Of a stretch of DNA of 64,000 bases, positions 1 through 9,004 are shown one piece after another; positions within the stretch are counted from its first letter, which is position 1, and each line of letters starts with the position of its first letter. The notes under the pieces are model-generated. The model was given only the letters and a program-made list of their open reading frames with translations. It ran no database searches and was not told the origin of the DNA. The position numbers were made by a program, and so were the translations under genes. This DNA is from Leptospira soteropolitanensis (GTDB lineage Bacteria > Spirochaetota > Leptospiria > Leptospirales > Leptospiraceae): contig NZ_JAMQPN010000001.1 of assembly GCF_026151655.1 (NCBI RefSeq), positions 248,001-312,000 of the forward strand, in the 5' to 3' direction.

Positions 1-39
1 TGATTCCCGATTTGCTTATAGCACCCTGTCCATATACCC

Positions 40-1254
40 ATGTCATCGAAAATCGTTGTCCAAAAATACGGTGGAACCTCCGTTGGTGACACCACTAAAA
101 TCCAAAATGTGGCCAAACGTATTAAACGTTACCACGACGAAGGCCAAAAAGTTGCCGTTGTAGTTTCTGCAATGGGACATACTACAGACGAACTCGTCGA
201 CCTGGCTGACCAAATTTCCAAAAACCCTCCCAAACGAGAAATGGATATGCTGCTTTCCACGGGTGAACAAGTCTCGATTGCTCTTCTTGCCATTGCTCTG
301 AATGAACTCGGAGTTCCGGCTCAATCCTTCACTGGTTCACAATTAAAAATCTTAACTGATGGAAACTTCTCGAATGGAAAGATTGAAATGATTGATCGAT
401 CTCGTATTGATGAAGCATTTAACAAAGGAAAGGTGGTGATTGTTGCCGGTTTCCAAGGAATTGATAAAGACGAAAATATTGTCACTTTGGGACGCGGAGG
501 AAGTGATACTTCTGCCGTAGCTCTTGCCGCCGCTCTTGGTGCTGATGAATGTGAAATTTATACCGACGTTGATGGTGTTTACACTGCTGACCCAAGAAAA
601 ATTCCTACTGCTAAGATGCACAAACAAATCACTTACGAAGAAATGTTGGAACTTGCAAGCCTTGGTGCTGGAGTCCTTCACTCTCGAAGTGTTGAATTAG
701 GTATGAATTATAACGTGGTCATCCACGTACGATCCAGTTTCCACGATAAACCGGGAACTTTAGTGATGAGTGAGGACAAAATTATGGAAAAAATGAAAGT
801 GAGTGGAGTGACTGCCAAAGGTGACCAAGCTCGAGTAACCATTGCCGATGTAAAAGACAAACCAGGGATTGCAGCAGAGTTATTCACTCAGTTGTCAGAT
901 AAAGATGTAATCGTGGATGTGATTGTTCAATCATCGCCAAGAGATGGGATTAATACCATTTCCTTTACTATTGCCAAAAAAGACATTTCTGCTGCGAAGC
1001 CAATCATTGATGCGTATGCAAAAGATCATGGAAATGGAAAAGCTGAAATTGATGAAAACATCTCAATCGTATCTGCGGTTGGTGTGGGTATGAAATCTCA
1101 TGTGGGTGTGGCAGCGAAGATGTTCCAATCCCTTGCGGAAAAAAACATCAATATCGAAATGATCTCTACTTCCGAAATTAAAATTTCTTGTGTCATCAAA
1201 CAAAACCAATCGGAAGATGCAGTAAAGGCTTTACACACTACGTTCATCGGATAA
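40..1254 (+). CDS. lysC: Aspartate kinase (ACT-domain, monofunctional)
   Basis: This enzyme phosphorylates L-aspartate with ATP, the first step of the Lys/Thr/Met (and diaminopimelate) pathway in the cytoplasm. The protein is 404 aa, the usual size of a monofunctional enzyme. It opens with the kinase motif KYGGTSVGD (about residues 9-17), has the nucleotide/aspartate region GRGGSDTSA near 150-158, and ends in two ACT domains (about 265-404) that bind the feedback amino acid. The ATG at 40 gives a complete N terminus directly before the KYGG motif, but no clear Shine-Dalgarno sequence precedes it. The next gene starts about 30 bp downstream on the same strand, so co-transcription is likely though functionally unrelated. 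Confidence 0.97.
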   Translation: MSSKIVVQKYGGTSVGDTTKIQNVAKRIKRYHDEGQKVAVVVSAMGHTTDELVDLADQISKNPPKREMDMLLSTGEQVSIALLAIALNELGVPAQSFTGSQLKILTDGNFSNGKIEMIDRSRIDEAFNKGKVVIVAGFQGIDKDENIVTLGRGGSDTSAVALAAALGADECEIYTDVDGVYTADPRKIPTAKMHKQITYEEMLELASLGAGVLHSRSVELGMNYNVVIHVRSSFHDKPGTLVMSEDKIMEKMKVSGVTAKGDQARVTIADVKDKPGIAAELFTQLSDKDVIVDVIVQSSPRDGINTISFTIAKKDISAAKPIIDAYAKDHGNGKAEIDENISIVSAVGVGMKSHVGVAAKMFQSLAEKNINIEMISTSEIKISCVIKQNQSEDAVKALHTTFIG

Positions 1255-1284
1255 TTTTACGACCGTATGCAAAAAGGATCACGA

Positions 1285-2319
1285 ATGTCTCGAATTTTCG
1301 TTTTGTTTTTTGCATCGGTTTTTGTCTTTAGTCCTCTATTTGCCCCTAACCCAAGTTTAAGTTCTTACGAGTCTTTAAATTCTGTTTTAGCCATTGTTGG
1401 CCCAAGGTCTATTTCTAGTTTGGATTATGAAGAAGGTGTAGAGCGTTATAAAAATCTATCCCGCTTTTTTCCAAATTACCGTAAAAAAGGATCTCTGCAT
1501 GCCCAAGTCATCGATTTTTTAATTGATAGAGCCGTCGTAGACAATGTTGCAGATGAGGAATCCGTTCAGGTAAACGAAAAACGAATCGAAGCAGAAATCC
1601 AGAAACGAATGGAAGCACAGGGGATTACCGACCTAGAACAATTCAAAAAGTCGGTTCAATCACAGTTTAACTTACCTTACGAAGTATGGTTGGAAGATTT
1701 ACCTTACCAAATTAAAAAAGGACAACTTCTACAGATTAAGGTAAGTCCGCCCTTACCTTCCGAACAAGAAGTGCAATCTTGGTATAACAAAAATAAGGCG
1801 AAAGTAGGTTCGGAATTCAAGTTTCGAGAAATTGTTTTTTCTCCTGCGAATTCTTCCATTGATGAAGAGACAAGAATTTTCAACGAACTCACAGAGATTC
1901 GAAATAAATCTTTAAAAGATCCTTCTTTTTTTAAGTTGGTTGCATCTGGTCCAAGAAACGAATCTAGATATCGTTTGAATGGGGGACTCGTCAATTGGGT
2001 TCCCACTTTTGAATTGTACAAAACTCAACCAACCACTGCTTCTGTATTGGCACAAGTTGGTGGTCAGGGTAAGATATCTGAAGTATTCCGAGATGATCGC
2101 AAAAGATACTGTTTGGTTTTTGTGGAAGGAATGAGACCCACTCCTCTTGATGCCGTTAGAAAAGGAATACAAGGATTTTTATTTCGAGAAAAGGAACAAA
2201 CTTCATTTGAAGAATGGGTATCCACTACAAGAAAGGCGACTTCTATTTCAATTTTTGATCCCATTTATATCAAAGAACATAACATCAATAATCCGGAAGA
2301 AAAATACAATACAGATTAA
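1285..2319 (+). CDS. SurA-like periplasmic foldase / putative peptidyl-prolyl isomerase
   Basis: An exported protein of about 344 aa with an N-terminal signal peptide (hydrophobic stretch ending near residue 20). It then has a SurA N-terminal-like helical region (ILAIVGPRSISSLDYEEG, followed by helices rich in E and K) and a weak parvulin-like region around 'FKFREIVFSP'. I chose the ATG at 1285 over the one at 1267 because AAGGATC lies just upstream and the signal peptide then begins MSRIFVLFF. Members of this group help fold outer-membrane proteins. Whether the rotamase domain is active cannot be told from sequence. The stop overlaps the next gene's start (TAATG), so translation is probably coupled. 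Confidence 0.75.
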   Translation: MSRIFVLFFASVFVFSPLFAPNPSLSSYESLNSVLAIVGPRSISSLDYEEGVERYKNLSRFFPNYRKKGSLHAQVIDFLIDRAVVDNVADEESVQVNEKRIEAEIQKRMEAQGITDLEQFKKSVQSQFNLPYEVWLEDLPYQIKKGQLLQIKVSPPLPSEQEVQSWYNKNKAKVGSEFKFREIVFSPANSSIDEETRIFNELTEIRNKSLKDPSFFKLVASGPRNESRYRLNGGLVNWVPTFELYKTQPTTASVLAQVGGQGKISEVFRDDRKRYCLVFVEGMRPTPLDAVRKGIQGFLFREKEQTSFEEWVSTTRKATSISIFDPIYIKEHNINNPEEKYNTD

Positions 2320-3869
2320 TGATGAATAGAAAGGAATATAATCCAAGTTTTGCGGTAGTTTACTTAGACAACCAATCAATTCAATTTTTAGATCAAAATT
2401 TTAAAATAGAATTATGGGAAGAATTTACAAATCGCCTCTCGAAAGTTTTTCCTGAAATACCAATTCATATCAATTCCAACACATCGCTTTTACAAAAGTT
2501 AAATTCCACTTCGTTAAAAAATCGGATCATTCTCCATGAAGATGTTTCAAAGGAATATGATTTTTTACTCAGATTAGGCAAACTATTGCCTGAATCAAAA
2601 TTCAAAGATCCAGATTGGGATGAGGTTTGTTTCCTTTATTTCACTGGCATTTCTCCTCTATTGGATACTGAACTAACGGAGAAAGCTTGGAATCGCCATA
2701 AAAACTTTTTTAGTCAGTATTCCTATTCGGAAAACTTACCACCAGGACTTACACCGACGATCATCACTCGGGAATTTCTAACTTCTTTACCAGACGTACT
2801 GACCACCGACATCCATTCTTTTTTTATAAAAAATATCAACCAATATGATGTAGATATTTTTTATAAAGCACCGGACCTTCGACAGCTTCGTTTGGATTTT
2901 CGACTCTCCTCTTTTCGTTCGTTAACTCTCATCCAAGGGCTATTGCCTTTTGGAAAAGATTTAACTTATGAAAATCTCCTCTCCATATTAAAAGAAAACC
3001 CTCAGCTATTTCGTAGTGGCCCTACTTATTTGGAATGGGAAATTTATAAAGGTTGTGAGCTTAAGTGTACATTTTGTCCGCGCGAATTTGTCGATTTAGA
3101 AAATGATGGAAGTTTTGTTTCTTTAGAGGATGTAAAATCCACCATACACAAACTTAATTCAGAACTTTTATCGCCCATTACCATCAGTTTAACGGGAAAT
3201 GGGGAACCTCTTCTCCATCCTGATTTTAAAAACGTAGTTTTAGAAATTTTAAAATTAAAAACGCTTTCAGAACTGATTATTGAAACAGCTCTCTACAGAA
3301 ATACAGAATCCCTGTTGTCCTTAATAGAAAGTTTAAATCCTTCGGAAAAAGAAAAACTTTGTGTCATCGTAAATGTAACGACATTACAACCAGATGTTTA
3401 CAAATCCTTATATGGAAAGTCAGAACTGGAAAAAGTGCTTGGTACGATTGATTTACTATCGCAATCACTTCCCAATCAATCGTTACATGTGCAGATGATA
3501 AAGATGAAGGAAGTAGAAGAAGAAATTGATCCTTATTTTACTTTCTTTGAGAAAAAAGGAATCAATGTGATTCTACAAAAATACAATACATTTGCAAACA
3601 AACTCATTGAACGTCGGGTAAGCGATCTTACTCCTATTCATAGAGATTTTTGTTGGCATTTGGCGCGAGATTTATCTGTTTCAGTAGATGGAAAAGTTGC
3701 CATTTGCAAACAGAATCAATCGGAAGTGGTTGGAAATTTATATAAAGAATCTCTCGGAGTCGTTTGGCAAAAAGGTTTAGAATTTTTTAAACATAGCTTT
3801 CATGGCGAACATGATAAAATTCCTGCCCCTTGTTTGAATTGTGATGAGTGGTATACTTTCAACGCGTGA
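2319..3869 (+). CDS. Spiro-SPASM radical SAM protein
   Basis: A 516-aa protein in three parts. The N-terminal region (about 1-230) has no family I recognise. The radical SAM core contains the [4Fe-4S] motif CELKCTFC (about residues 247-254, CX3CX2C) and a glycine-rich SAM-binding strand 'SLTGNGEPLLHPDF'. The C-terminal SPASM-like segment has cysteines near the end (ICKQNQSEVVGN and PCLNCDEW) that could hold an auxiliary Fe-S cluster. This architecture is known as the spirochaete-restricted spiro-SPASM family; its substrate is unknown. The start overlaps the upstream stop, and ATG 2322 is an equally possible start. The 3' end overlaps the sugar-nucleotide gene downstream, implying one operon. 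Confidence 0.85.
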   Translation: MMNRKEYNPSFAVVYLDNQSIQFLDQNFKIELWEEFTNRLSKVFPEIPIHINSNTSLLQKLNSTSLKNRIILHEDVSKEYDFLLRLGKLLPESKFKDPDWDEVCFLYFTGISPLLDTELTEKAWNRHKNFFSQYSYSENLPPGLTPTIITREFLTSLPDVLTTDIHSFFIKNINQYDVDIFYKAPDLRQLRLDFRLSSFRSLTLIQGLLPFGKDLTYENLLSILKENPQLFRSGPTYLEWEIYKGCELKCTFCPREFVDLENDGSFVSLEDVKSTIHKLNSELLSPITISLTGNGEPLLHPDFKNVVLEILKLKTLSELIIETALYRNTESLLSLIESLNPSEKEKLCVIVNVTTLQPDVYKSLYGKSELEKVLGTIDLLSQSLPNQSLHVQMIKMKEVEEEIDPYFTFFEKKGINVILQKYNTFANKLIERRVSDLTPIHRDFCWHLARDLSVSVDGKVAICKQNQSEVVGNLYKESLGVVWQKGLEFFKHSFHGEHDKIPAPCLNCDEWYTFNA

Positions 3870-5454
3870 TTGTTTTGCCTTCATTCAGGCAAGACTAGGC
3901 TCCACTCGCTTTCCGAAAAAAATTTTAAAGTCCATCCCAGAGGAATCAAATACTTCAGTCCTTGATCATATCCACAATCGCCTTTCCACTATTTTTCCCA
4001 AAGAACAGATTGTTTTTTTAGTTCCCGAAGGTGATAGAGAACTCATTGAATTTTTGCAAAACAAAAACTACCAATATTTTGTTGGATCGGAATCTGACGT
4101 TCGAGATAGATTCCGAAAAGCTTGTCTTCATTTCAAAGCGAAACATATTTTTCGCCTAACGGGAGATAATCCATTTATTGATTTAGAATCCATCCGATAT
4201 TTGTATGAAGCAATCACTTATATTTCTGATCCATATTATAGTCTATCTATGGTTGGATTGCCATTGGGAATGGGAGTAGAATGTTTTTCAGCAAATTCTC
4301 TTTTGTTAGATGCTAAAGGTCCAATACCCGAACGACATACGGAGCATGTTTCTCTTCATATCAAAGAACACCCAGAAATCCATAAACAAATCCGATTGTC
4401 AGCGCCGCATCTCAATCATTTCGTAGATATAAATCCAAGTACCCTTCGCATCACAGTCGATGAATCCAAAGACTATGAACTCGTTTGTTCTTTGTGGGAA
4501 AAATTAGGAACCAAAGATCCATTCTTTGGGGCCAAAGAAGTGATTCAGTTGGCAAAAGACCAACCAGAATTTTTTTTAGTCAATGCTTCTGTAGAACAAG
4601 TGACTTTTCCCTTACCCAAAGAAGGCCGAAAATCCAAACAAGTACGAATTGTTTATGGAGAACCTTCCCTCTTTGGAAGTGGACACTATGAACGATGTAA
4701 ATCTTTGTCTGTATTTTTGGAGATGAATGGATATGATATAATACTCTCTGACAAACCAGACCTCGAATCTAGAGATCTACCACAGATTCTAGATATAAGA
4801 GAAAATGAATTTCCCTTACACAATTTATTTTATATAGATAATCTCCATCATTTGCCAAACAAATCCAATTCTAGTTTTTTTCTACCAAATCCAATGATAC
4901 CGATCCATCAGGGAGATCCTATTTCGTATTTTAATTCTCCCTTATCTGAATTGGATTGGAACCAAAAAACCATTCCTGGACAAGTTCTTGTATATGCTGG
5001 TAGTTTAGGAAAAGAAGAATCGGAACTAATCGATAGGTATCTGTTGCAATTTCTAAATTCAAATACAGCTGAAACAATAGTTAATATCGATTCAGTGGTT
5101 CGCATTGGAGGAACACCTCCCATAAACCAAAATGTAAATTTTATTTCCAGAATTTCCTATATCGAATTTTTAAAACAAATTCAAAAATCTGAATTGGTTC
5201 TTACTTACTTTGGCCAAACAATGATGGAATCTATTGGATATGGAAAAAAAGTTTGTTTGATTGGAATCACACCAATACATGAATCCTTAGGAAAATTTGC
5301 AGAAGAAAAATTAGGAATTCCCTATTTAGGTTCTTTATCTGAATTAAAAGATTATAAACAATTTCCCAACCTTTTTCCTAATCCAAAAACAAAATTAGTT
5401 CGCGATGCTCACTTAAAAATATTGAAATGGTTAGAATCAATTTATGAAAGCTAA
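3844..5454 (+). CDS. SpsF/NeuA-type cytidylyltransferase fused to PseG-like GT-B domain
   Basis: A roughly 536-aa two-domain protein. Residues 1-240 match the CTP-transferase family that activates acidic sugars: nucleotide loop 'FAFIQARLGSTRFPKK', then 'RLTGDNPFID' as the metal/sugar-binding strand. Residues about 260-536 look like the PseG UDP-sugar hydrolase/GT-B fold: 'LFGSGHYERCKSLSVFL' corresponds to the PseG GxGHxxRC signature, and 'LTYFGQTMMESIGYGK' to its C-terminal sugar-nucleotide loop. In pseudaminic acid synthesis PseG removes UDP and PseF adds CMP, so a PseF-PseG-like fusion would supply an activated surface sugar. No pseB/C/H/I lies nearby, so the product is uncertain. The gene overlaps the spiro-SPASM gene by 26 nt; GTG 3841 is an alternative start. 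Confidence 0.78.
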   Translation: MSGILSTRDCFAFIQARLGSTRFPKKILKSIPEESNTSVLDHIHNRLSTIFPKEQIVFLVPEGDRELIEFLQNKNYQYFVGSESDVRDRFRKACLHFKAKHIFRLTGDNPFIDLESIRYLYEAITYISDPYYSLSMVGLPLGMGVECFSANSLLLDAKGPIPERHTEHVSLHIKEHPEIHKQIRLSAPHLNHFVDINPSTLRITVDESKDYELVCSLWEKLGTKDPFFGAKEVIQLAKDQPEFFLVNASVEQVTFPLPKEGRKSKQVRIVYGEPSLFGSGHYERCKSLSVFLEMNGYDIILSDKPDLESRDLPQILDIRENEFPLHNLFYIDNLHHLPNKSNSSFFLPNPMIPIHQGDPISYFNSPLSELDWNQKTIPGQVLVYAGSLGKEESELIDRYLLQFLNSNTAETIVNIDSVVRIGGTPPINQNVNFISRISYIEFLKQIQKSELVLTYFGQTMMESIGYGKKVCLIGITPIHESLGKFAEEKLGIPYLGSLSELKDYKQFPNLFPNPKTKLVRDAHLKILKWLESIYES

Positions 5455-6457
5455 AATACAAATTTTATTCTTCGCTATTCTTCTCTTACTCTTCACAAAT
5501 CCTATATTGACTCAAACAGAAGATAAAGAAACCATCGAAATCAATGCAAAAATTGAATTAGAAAAAGTCAGTCGCAATATCATCAATGCACTTCGTTATG
5601 GAAGATTTCTTTTAGCAGACACGGAATGGAAAAAAATCCAATCCGATGTTTATAAATCCTATCCTGAGTATGATTATTTAAATGGAAGTTTGTTATACTC
5701 TAGAATGGAATGGCAGGAGGCAAAAGAAAGTTTAAACAAAGCTCTCAAAAAAGAACCAAACCATGAGGCCGCAAGTTTTTTACTCGGTATGATCTATGCT
5801 CAGGAAGATAGTTGGTCCGAGGCAAAAGATACTTGGATCGAAACCAATCAAATTTCCCCATACAATCCTTTTTATCATTACAACTTAGGTCTTGCTTATT
5901 TTATATTAAAAGATTACAACAATGCCATTGTATCTTTAAACAAATCTTTAGAATACAAAGCAAACTACAATGAAGCAAAACTCATTTTAGCAAAAACCTA
6001 TTTAGAACTAAATGAAACGGAAAAAGCCAAAGTTGAACTTTCCACCATTCTAGAACAAGATCCAAAACACATCCAAGCATCCCATTTAATGGGCCGCGTG
6101 GTCTATTTAACCGAAAAAGATCCGAAAAAATCTCTTACTTATTTAAAAAACCAAAGAGTCCTCGGATGGAGAGAAAAAAAAATATATGCACGATGTTATT
6201 TTGAAATTCGTAAGTGGAAAGACGCTGAAAACCTACTTCGTCCAATCGCCTATTCACCGTTTGCTGATGAGTATGACCAAAGTTTTTATTTAAACTTACT
6301 TTTAAATTTAGGTTATGATGAAAGAGCCAACGACTTCTTTCATTTCATCCAGAAACAATCTCAAAACGAATCTAAAATTGCAGAAGCTTATAGAATGTTA
6401 CTCTCTTCCCGAGAGGGAAAAGATTTACTCTATCACTATTTTAAACTTAGGTATTAA
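5444..6457 (+). CDS. Exported TPR-repeat protein
   Basis: A 337-aa protein with a signal peptide (MKAKIQILFFAILLLLF, cleavage near residue 24). It is followed by at least four tetratricopeptide-like helix pairs between about 60 and 330, for example 'EPNHEAASFLLGMIYAQEDSW' style repeats (alanine, glycine and tyrosine at TPR positions) and 'NPFYHYNLGLAYFILKDYNNA'. TPR proteins act as protein-interaction scaffolds, here probably periplasmic. It starts 11 nt inside the upstream fusion gene, so it belongs to the spiro-SPASM operon. It ends 1 nt from the stop of the convergent response-regulator gene. Confidence 0.8.
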   Translation: MKAKIQILFFAILLLLFTNPILTQTEDKETIEINAKIELEKVSRNIINALRYGRFLLADTEWKKIQSDVYKSYPEYDYLNGSLLYSRMEWQEAKESLNKALKKEPNHEAASFLLGMIYAQEDSWSEAKDTWIETNQISPYNPFYHYNLGLAYFILKDYNNAIVSLNKSLEYKANYNEAKLILAKTYLELNETEKAKVELSTILEQDPKHIQASHLMGRVVYLTEKDPKKSLTYLKNQRVLGWREKKIYARCYFEIRKWKDAENLLRPIAYSPFADEYDQSFYLNLLLNLGYDERANDFFHFIQKQSQNESKIAEAYRMLLSSREGKDLLYHYFKLRY

Positions 6458-6458
6458 A

Positions 6459-7130
6459 TTACGAAACGACGATATCCGTTTTGGCTTGGGTGTATTTCCA
6501 TTCCACAGCCACTCGAATGAGTTTTTCGTTCTCAGTGATGCTGAGTTTGGATTTAATACGGGAACGTAAAGTTTCAATGGTGGAAGGAGCAAGACCCATA
6601 TTGGCAGCAATTTCTTTGACCGGCATTCCTTCCCCAATCATGAGAAACACTTCCAATTCACGATTGGACAATCTGTCGATAGGATCTTTTTCGTCTTTTT
6701 GAGAAGCTCTGTACAAATGTCCGAGCAGACGAGTGGCTTGCGAAGAACTGACAAAATAATCTCCCTTAAGCACAGTGTGGATGGCTTCTACAATTTGAGT
6801 GGTTGTATCTTCTTTAAAAACATAACCCATAGCACCCAATTTAAAGGCACGATCTACAAAGGTATCGTCCGTCAACATACTGATGATGATGACGGCAATA
6901 TTAGGAAAAGTTGTTCTAAGACGTTTGAGCAACTGCAAACCATTCTGGTTTTGTTTGAGTTGGATATCAATCAATACCAAACTTGGCTGCAGTTTTTCTA
7001 TATCATTAAATGATGTTTCAATGTTATCCGCACTCCCGATGCACTCTAAATCTTCCGATTTAGCAATTAGGTTTTGTAGTGCATCTACTACAAGAGGGTG
7101 GTCATCAACGATATAGACTTGTTTCTTCAT
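6459..7130 (-). CDS. NarL/FixJ-family response regulator (REC + LuxR HTH)
   Basis: A 223-aa two-domain response regulator. The receiver domain (1-125) has the acidic pocket 'VDDHP', phosphoacceptor Asp in 'LVLIDIQLKQ' (about residue 55), Ser in 'IIISM' and Lys in 'YVFKED'. The C-terminal LuxR HTH (about 150-210) reads 'LSNRELEVFLMIGEGMPVKEIA' followed by 'APSTIETLRSRIKSKL'. It should bind DNA as a phosphorylated dimer. No histidine kinase is adjacent. It begins 11 bp after pntB on the same strand, so it is probably transcribed with the transhydrogenase genes, an unusual pairing. Confidence 0.93.
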   Translation of the reverse strand: MKKQVYIVDDHPLVVDALQNLIAKSEDLECIGSADNIETSFNDIEKLQPSLVLIDIQLKQNQNGLQLLKRLRTTFPNIAVIIISMLTDDTFVDRAFKLGAMGYVFKEDTTTQIVEAIHTVLKGDYFVSSSQATRLLGHLYRASQKDEKDPIDRLSNRELEVFLMIGEGMPVKEIAANMGLAPSTIETLRSRIKSKLSITENEKLIRVAVEWKYTQAKTDIVVS

Positions 7131-7141
7131 ATTTTCCGGCT

Positions 7142-8539
7142 CTAAGATTCTTTTAAAGCTGTGATCATCTCTTGTGTTGCTTTTTTACCATCGCCAAACA
7201 ACATCAAACAGTTGTCAGCAATGAAGAGTGGGTTAGGCACTCCTGCAAATCCTGGACTAAGGGAACGTTTGATCACAACAACTGTCTTAGCATTTCCAAC
7301 ATCCAAAATAGGCATACCAGCAATTGGTGACTTTGGATCCGTTTTTGCAAGAGGGTTTGTCACGTCATTCGCCCCATTGACTATCACAACATCAACATTT
7401 TCGAAAGTACTATTGATCTCGTCCATCTCTTTCAATCGATCATAAGGAATATCTGCTTCTGCAAGTAAAACGTTCATGTGACCAGGCATACGACCTGCGA
7501 CTGGATGGATTGCAAATGTGACATCAATACCGCGTGCGGTTAAAAGTTGGTATAAGTCACGTACCGTGTGTTGCGCTTGCGCTACAGCCATACCATAACC
7601 AGGGACAATCACTACACTTCGTGCGACATCTAACAACATTGCCACTTCTTCAGCACTTGTCGATTTGACTTTACCTGAGTAAAAATCGCCATCATCTTTC
7701 ATTTCTGTAGCGACAGCCCCGAATCCACCGAAGAGTACATTCGTCAAACTACGATTCATCGCTTTACACATGATTTGTGTTAGAATAATTCCAGAAGCAC
7801 CTACAAGAGATCCAGAAATAATAAGAACATTATTATTAAGAACAAATCCTGTTGCAGATGCGGCAATCCCTGAATAAGAGTTAAGAAGAGAGATCACAAC
7901 TGGCATGTCGGCTCCACCAATGGGAATCACAAGGAAAATACCAAGAAGTAAACTCACACCACTAAGAATCCAATAAATGGATTCATCGGTTGGAACTAGA
8001 CATCCATATACACCAAGTCCAACAGCAGTAAGACCAACTAAAATTTTAACAAGTTGGTCGCCAGGATAACGAACCGCTTTTTCAGTAATAAAACCTTGTA
8101 ACTTACCGAAGGCGATAAAACTTCCTGAGAAGGTAATCCCACCAACAATGGCAGAGAATACAATGGAAACAATCTCTTGATAGTTGACTGCAAATGCATA
8201 CTTGGGAATAGAAAGTTGTAAGGCAGCACCTGCTACAAATACAGAAGCAATTCCGCCAAATCCATTGAGAACGGCAACAAGTTGTGGCATAGCAGTCATT
8301 TGGATTTTGATCGCCAAAATGATTCCGATGAGTGATCCGATAAGGACCCCAACAAGAATCCAATCATACGTTAAGATGGCTTGGTCAAAGAGGGTCGCAA
8401 CCACTGCAATGAGCATACCCAAAGCACCGAGTAAATTTCCTCTGGTTGCAGTTTTCGGATGTGCCAACTGTTTGATTCCAACGATAAAAAGGATGGAAGC
8501 AACTAAGTAAGAAAGGTTAAGGATGCTAATCAATTCCAT
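7142..8539 (-). CDS. pntB: NAD(P) transhydrogenase subunit beta
   Basis: A 465-aa membrane protein. It has about eight or nine transmembrane helices in the first 280 residues, then a cytosolic NADP(H)-binding domain III containing 'VIVPGYGMAVAQAQH' and 'ADIPYDRLKEMDEIN', with conserved 'VIVNGANDVTNP' and 'KRSLSPGFAGVPNPLF'. PntB couples proton movement across the inner membrane to hydride transfer from NADH to NADP+. The start overlaps the pntAB stop by 1 nt (TAATG on the minus strand). Length and motifs are complete. Confidence 0.97.
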   Translation of the reverse strand: MELISILNLSYLVASILFIVGIKQLAHPKTATRGNLLGALGMLIAVVATLFDQAILTYDWILVGVLIGSLIGIILAIKIQMTAMPQLVAVLNGFGGIASVFVAGAALQLSIPKYAFAVNYQEIVSIVFSAIVGGITFSGSFIAFGKLQGFITEKAVRYPGDQLVKILVGLTAVGLGVYGCLVPTDESIYWILSGVSLLLGIFLVIPIGGADMPVVISLLNSYSGIAASATGFVLNNNVLIISGSLVGASGIILTQIMCKAMNRSLTNVLFGGFGAVATEMKDDGDFYSGKVKSTSAEEVAMLLDVARSVVIVPGYGMAVAQAQHTVRDLYQLLTARGIDVTFAIHPVAGRMPGHMNVLLAEADIPYDRLKEMDEINSTFENVDVVIVNGANDVTNPLAKTDPKSPIAGMPILDVGNAKTVVVIKRSLSPGFAGVPNPLFIADNCLMLFGDGKKATQEMITALKES

Positions 8540-8829
8540 TATTTTGGTGTATCCTTCTTCTTAAACATTCCGAGCATTCTGTGAGTCACAAGAAACCCAC
8601 CTACTACGTTGATTGTAGCAAAAATAACAGAGAGGAGTCCCAAAATTTTGGTCATATTGCTCTCTTGGATCCCGGCAGCATAAAGCGCACCAATCAAGGT
8701 AATGCCGGAAATGGCGTTGGAACCCGACATAAGAGGGGTGTGGAGGATGGGAGGGATTTTTGTGATGATTTCAAATCCCACGAAGATCGCGAGGACGAAA
8801 ATCGTGACGGCTGTAACAAATATTTCCAT
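8539..8829 (-). CDS. pntAB: NAD(P) transhydrogenase subunit alpha part 2 (membrane part)
   Basis: A 96-aa protein with three or four transmembrane helices; the core 'IPPILHTPLMSGSNAISGI' is the hallmark of the membrane segment of the transhydrogenase alpha subunit. In split systems this part (PntAB) is a separate gene from the soluble NAD-binding part (PntAA). Here it is translationally coupled to pntB. No pntAA gene lies upstream: the next 175 bp are non-coding and the following gene is unrelated and divergent. The NAD-binding subunit must therefore be elsewhere on the genome. Confidence 0.95.
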   Translation of the reverse strand: MEIFVTAVTIFVLAIFVGFEIITKIPPILHTPLMSGSNAISGITLIGALYAAGIQESNMTKILGLLSVIFATINVVGGFLVTHRMLGMFKKKDTPK

Positions 8830-9004
8830 AAACTAGTAGTAGTTATGGAAAAAATGGCCATTTTGGAAACAAAATTTTCAGGAATTTTACTCACGAAGTG
8901 TTCTGAATTCATAAAAGAAACAGGATTCTAAGGCAATTTCAGTCAGGTTTCTACTTTGTTTTGACAAAACCCGCGAAGCCACTACGCTCATTGGTAGTTT
9001 CCAG

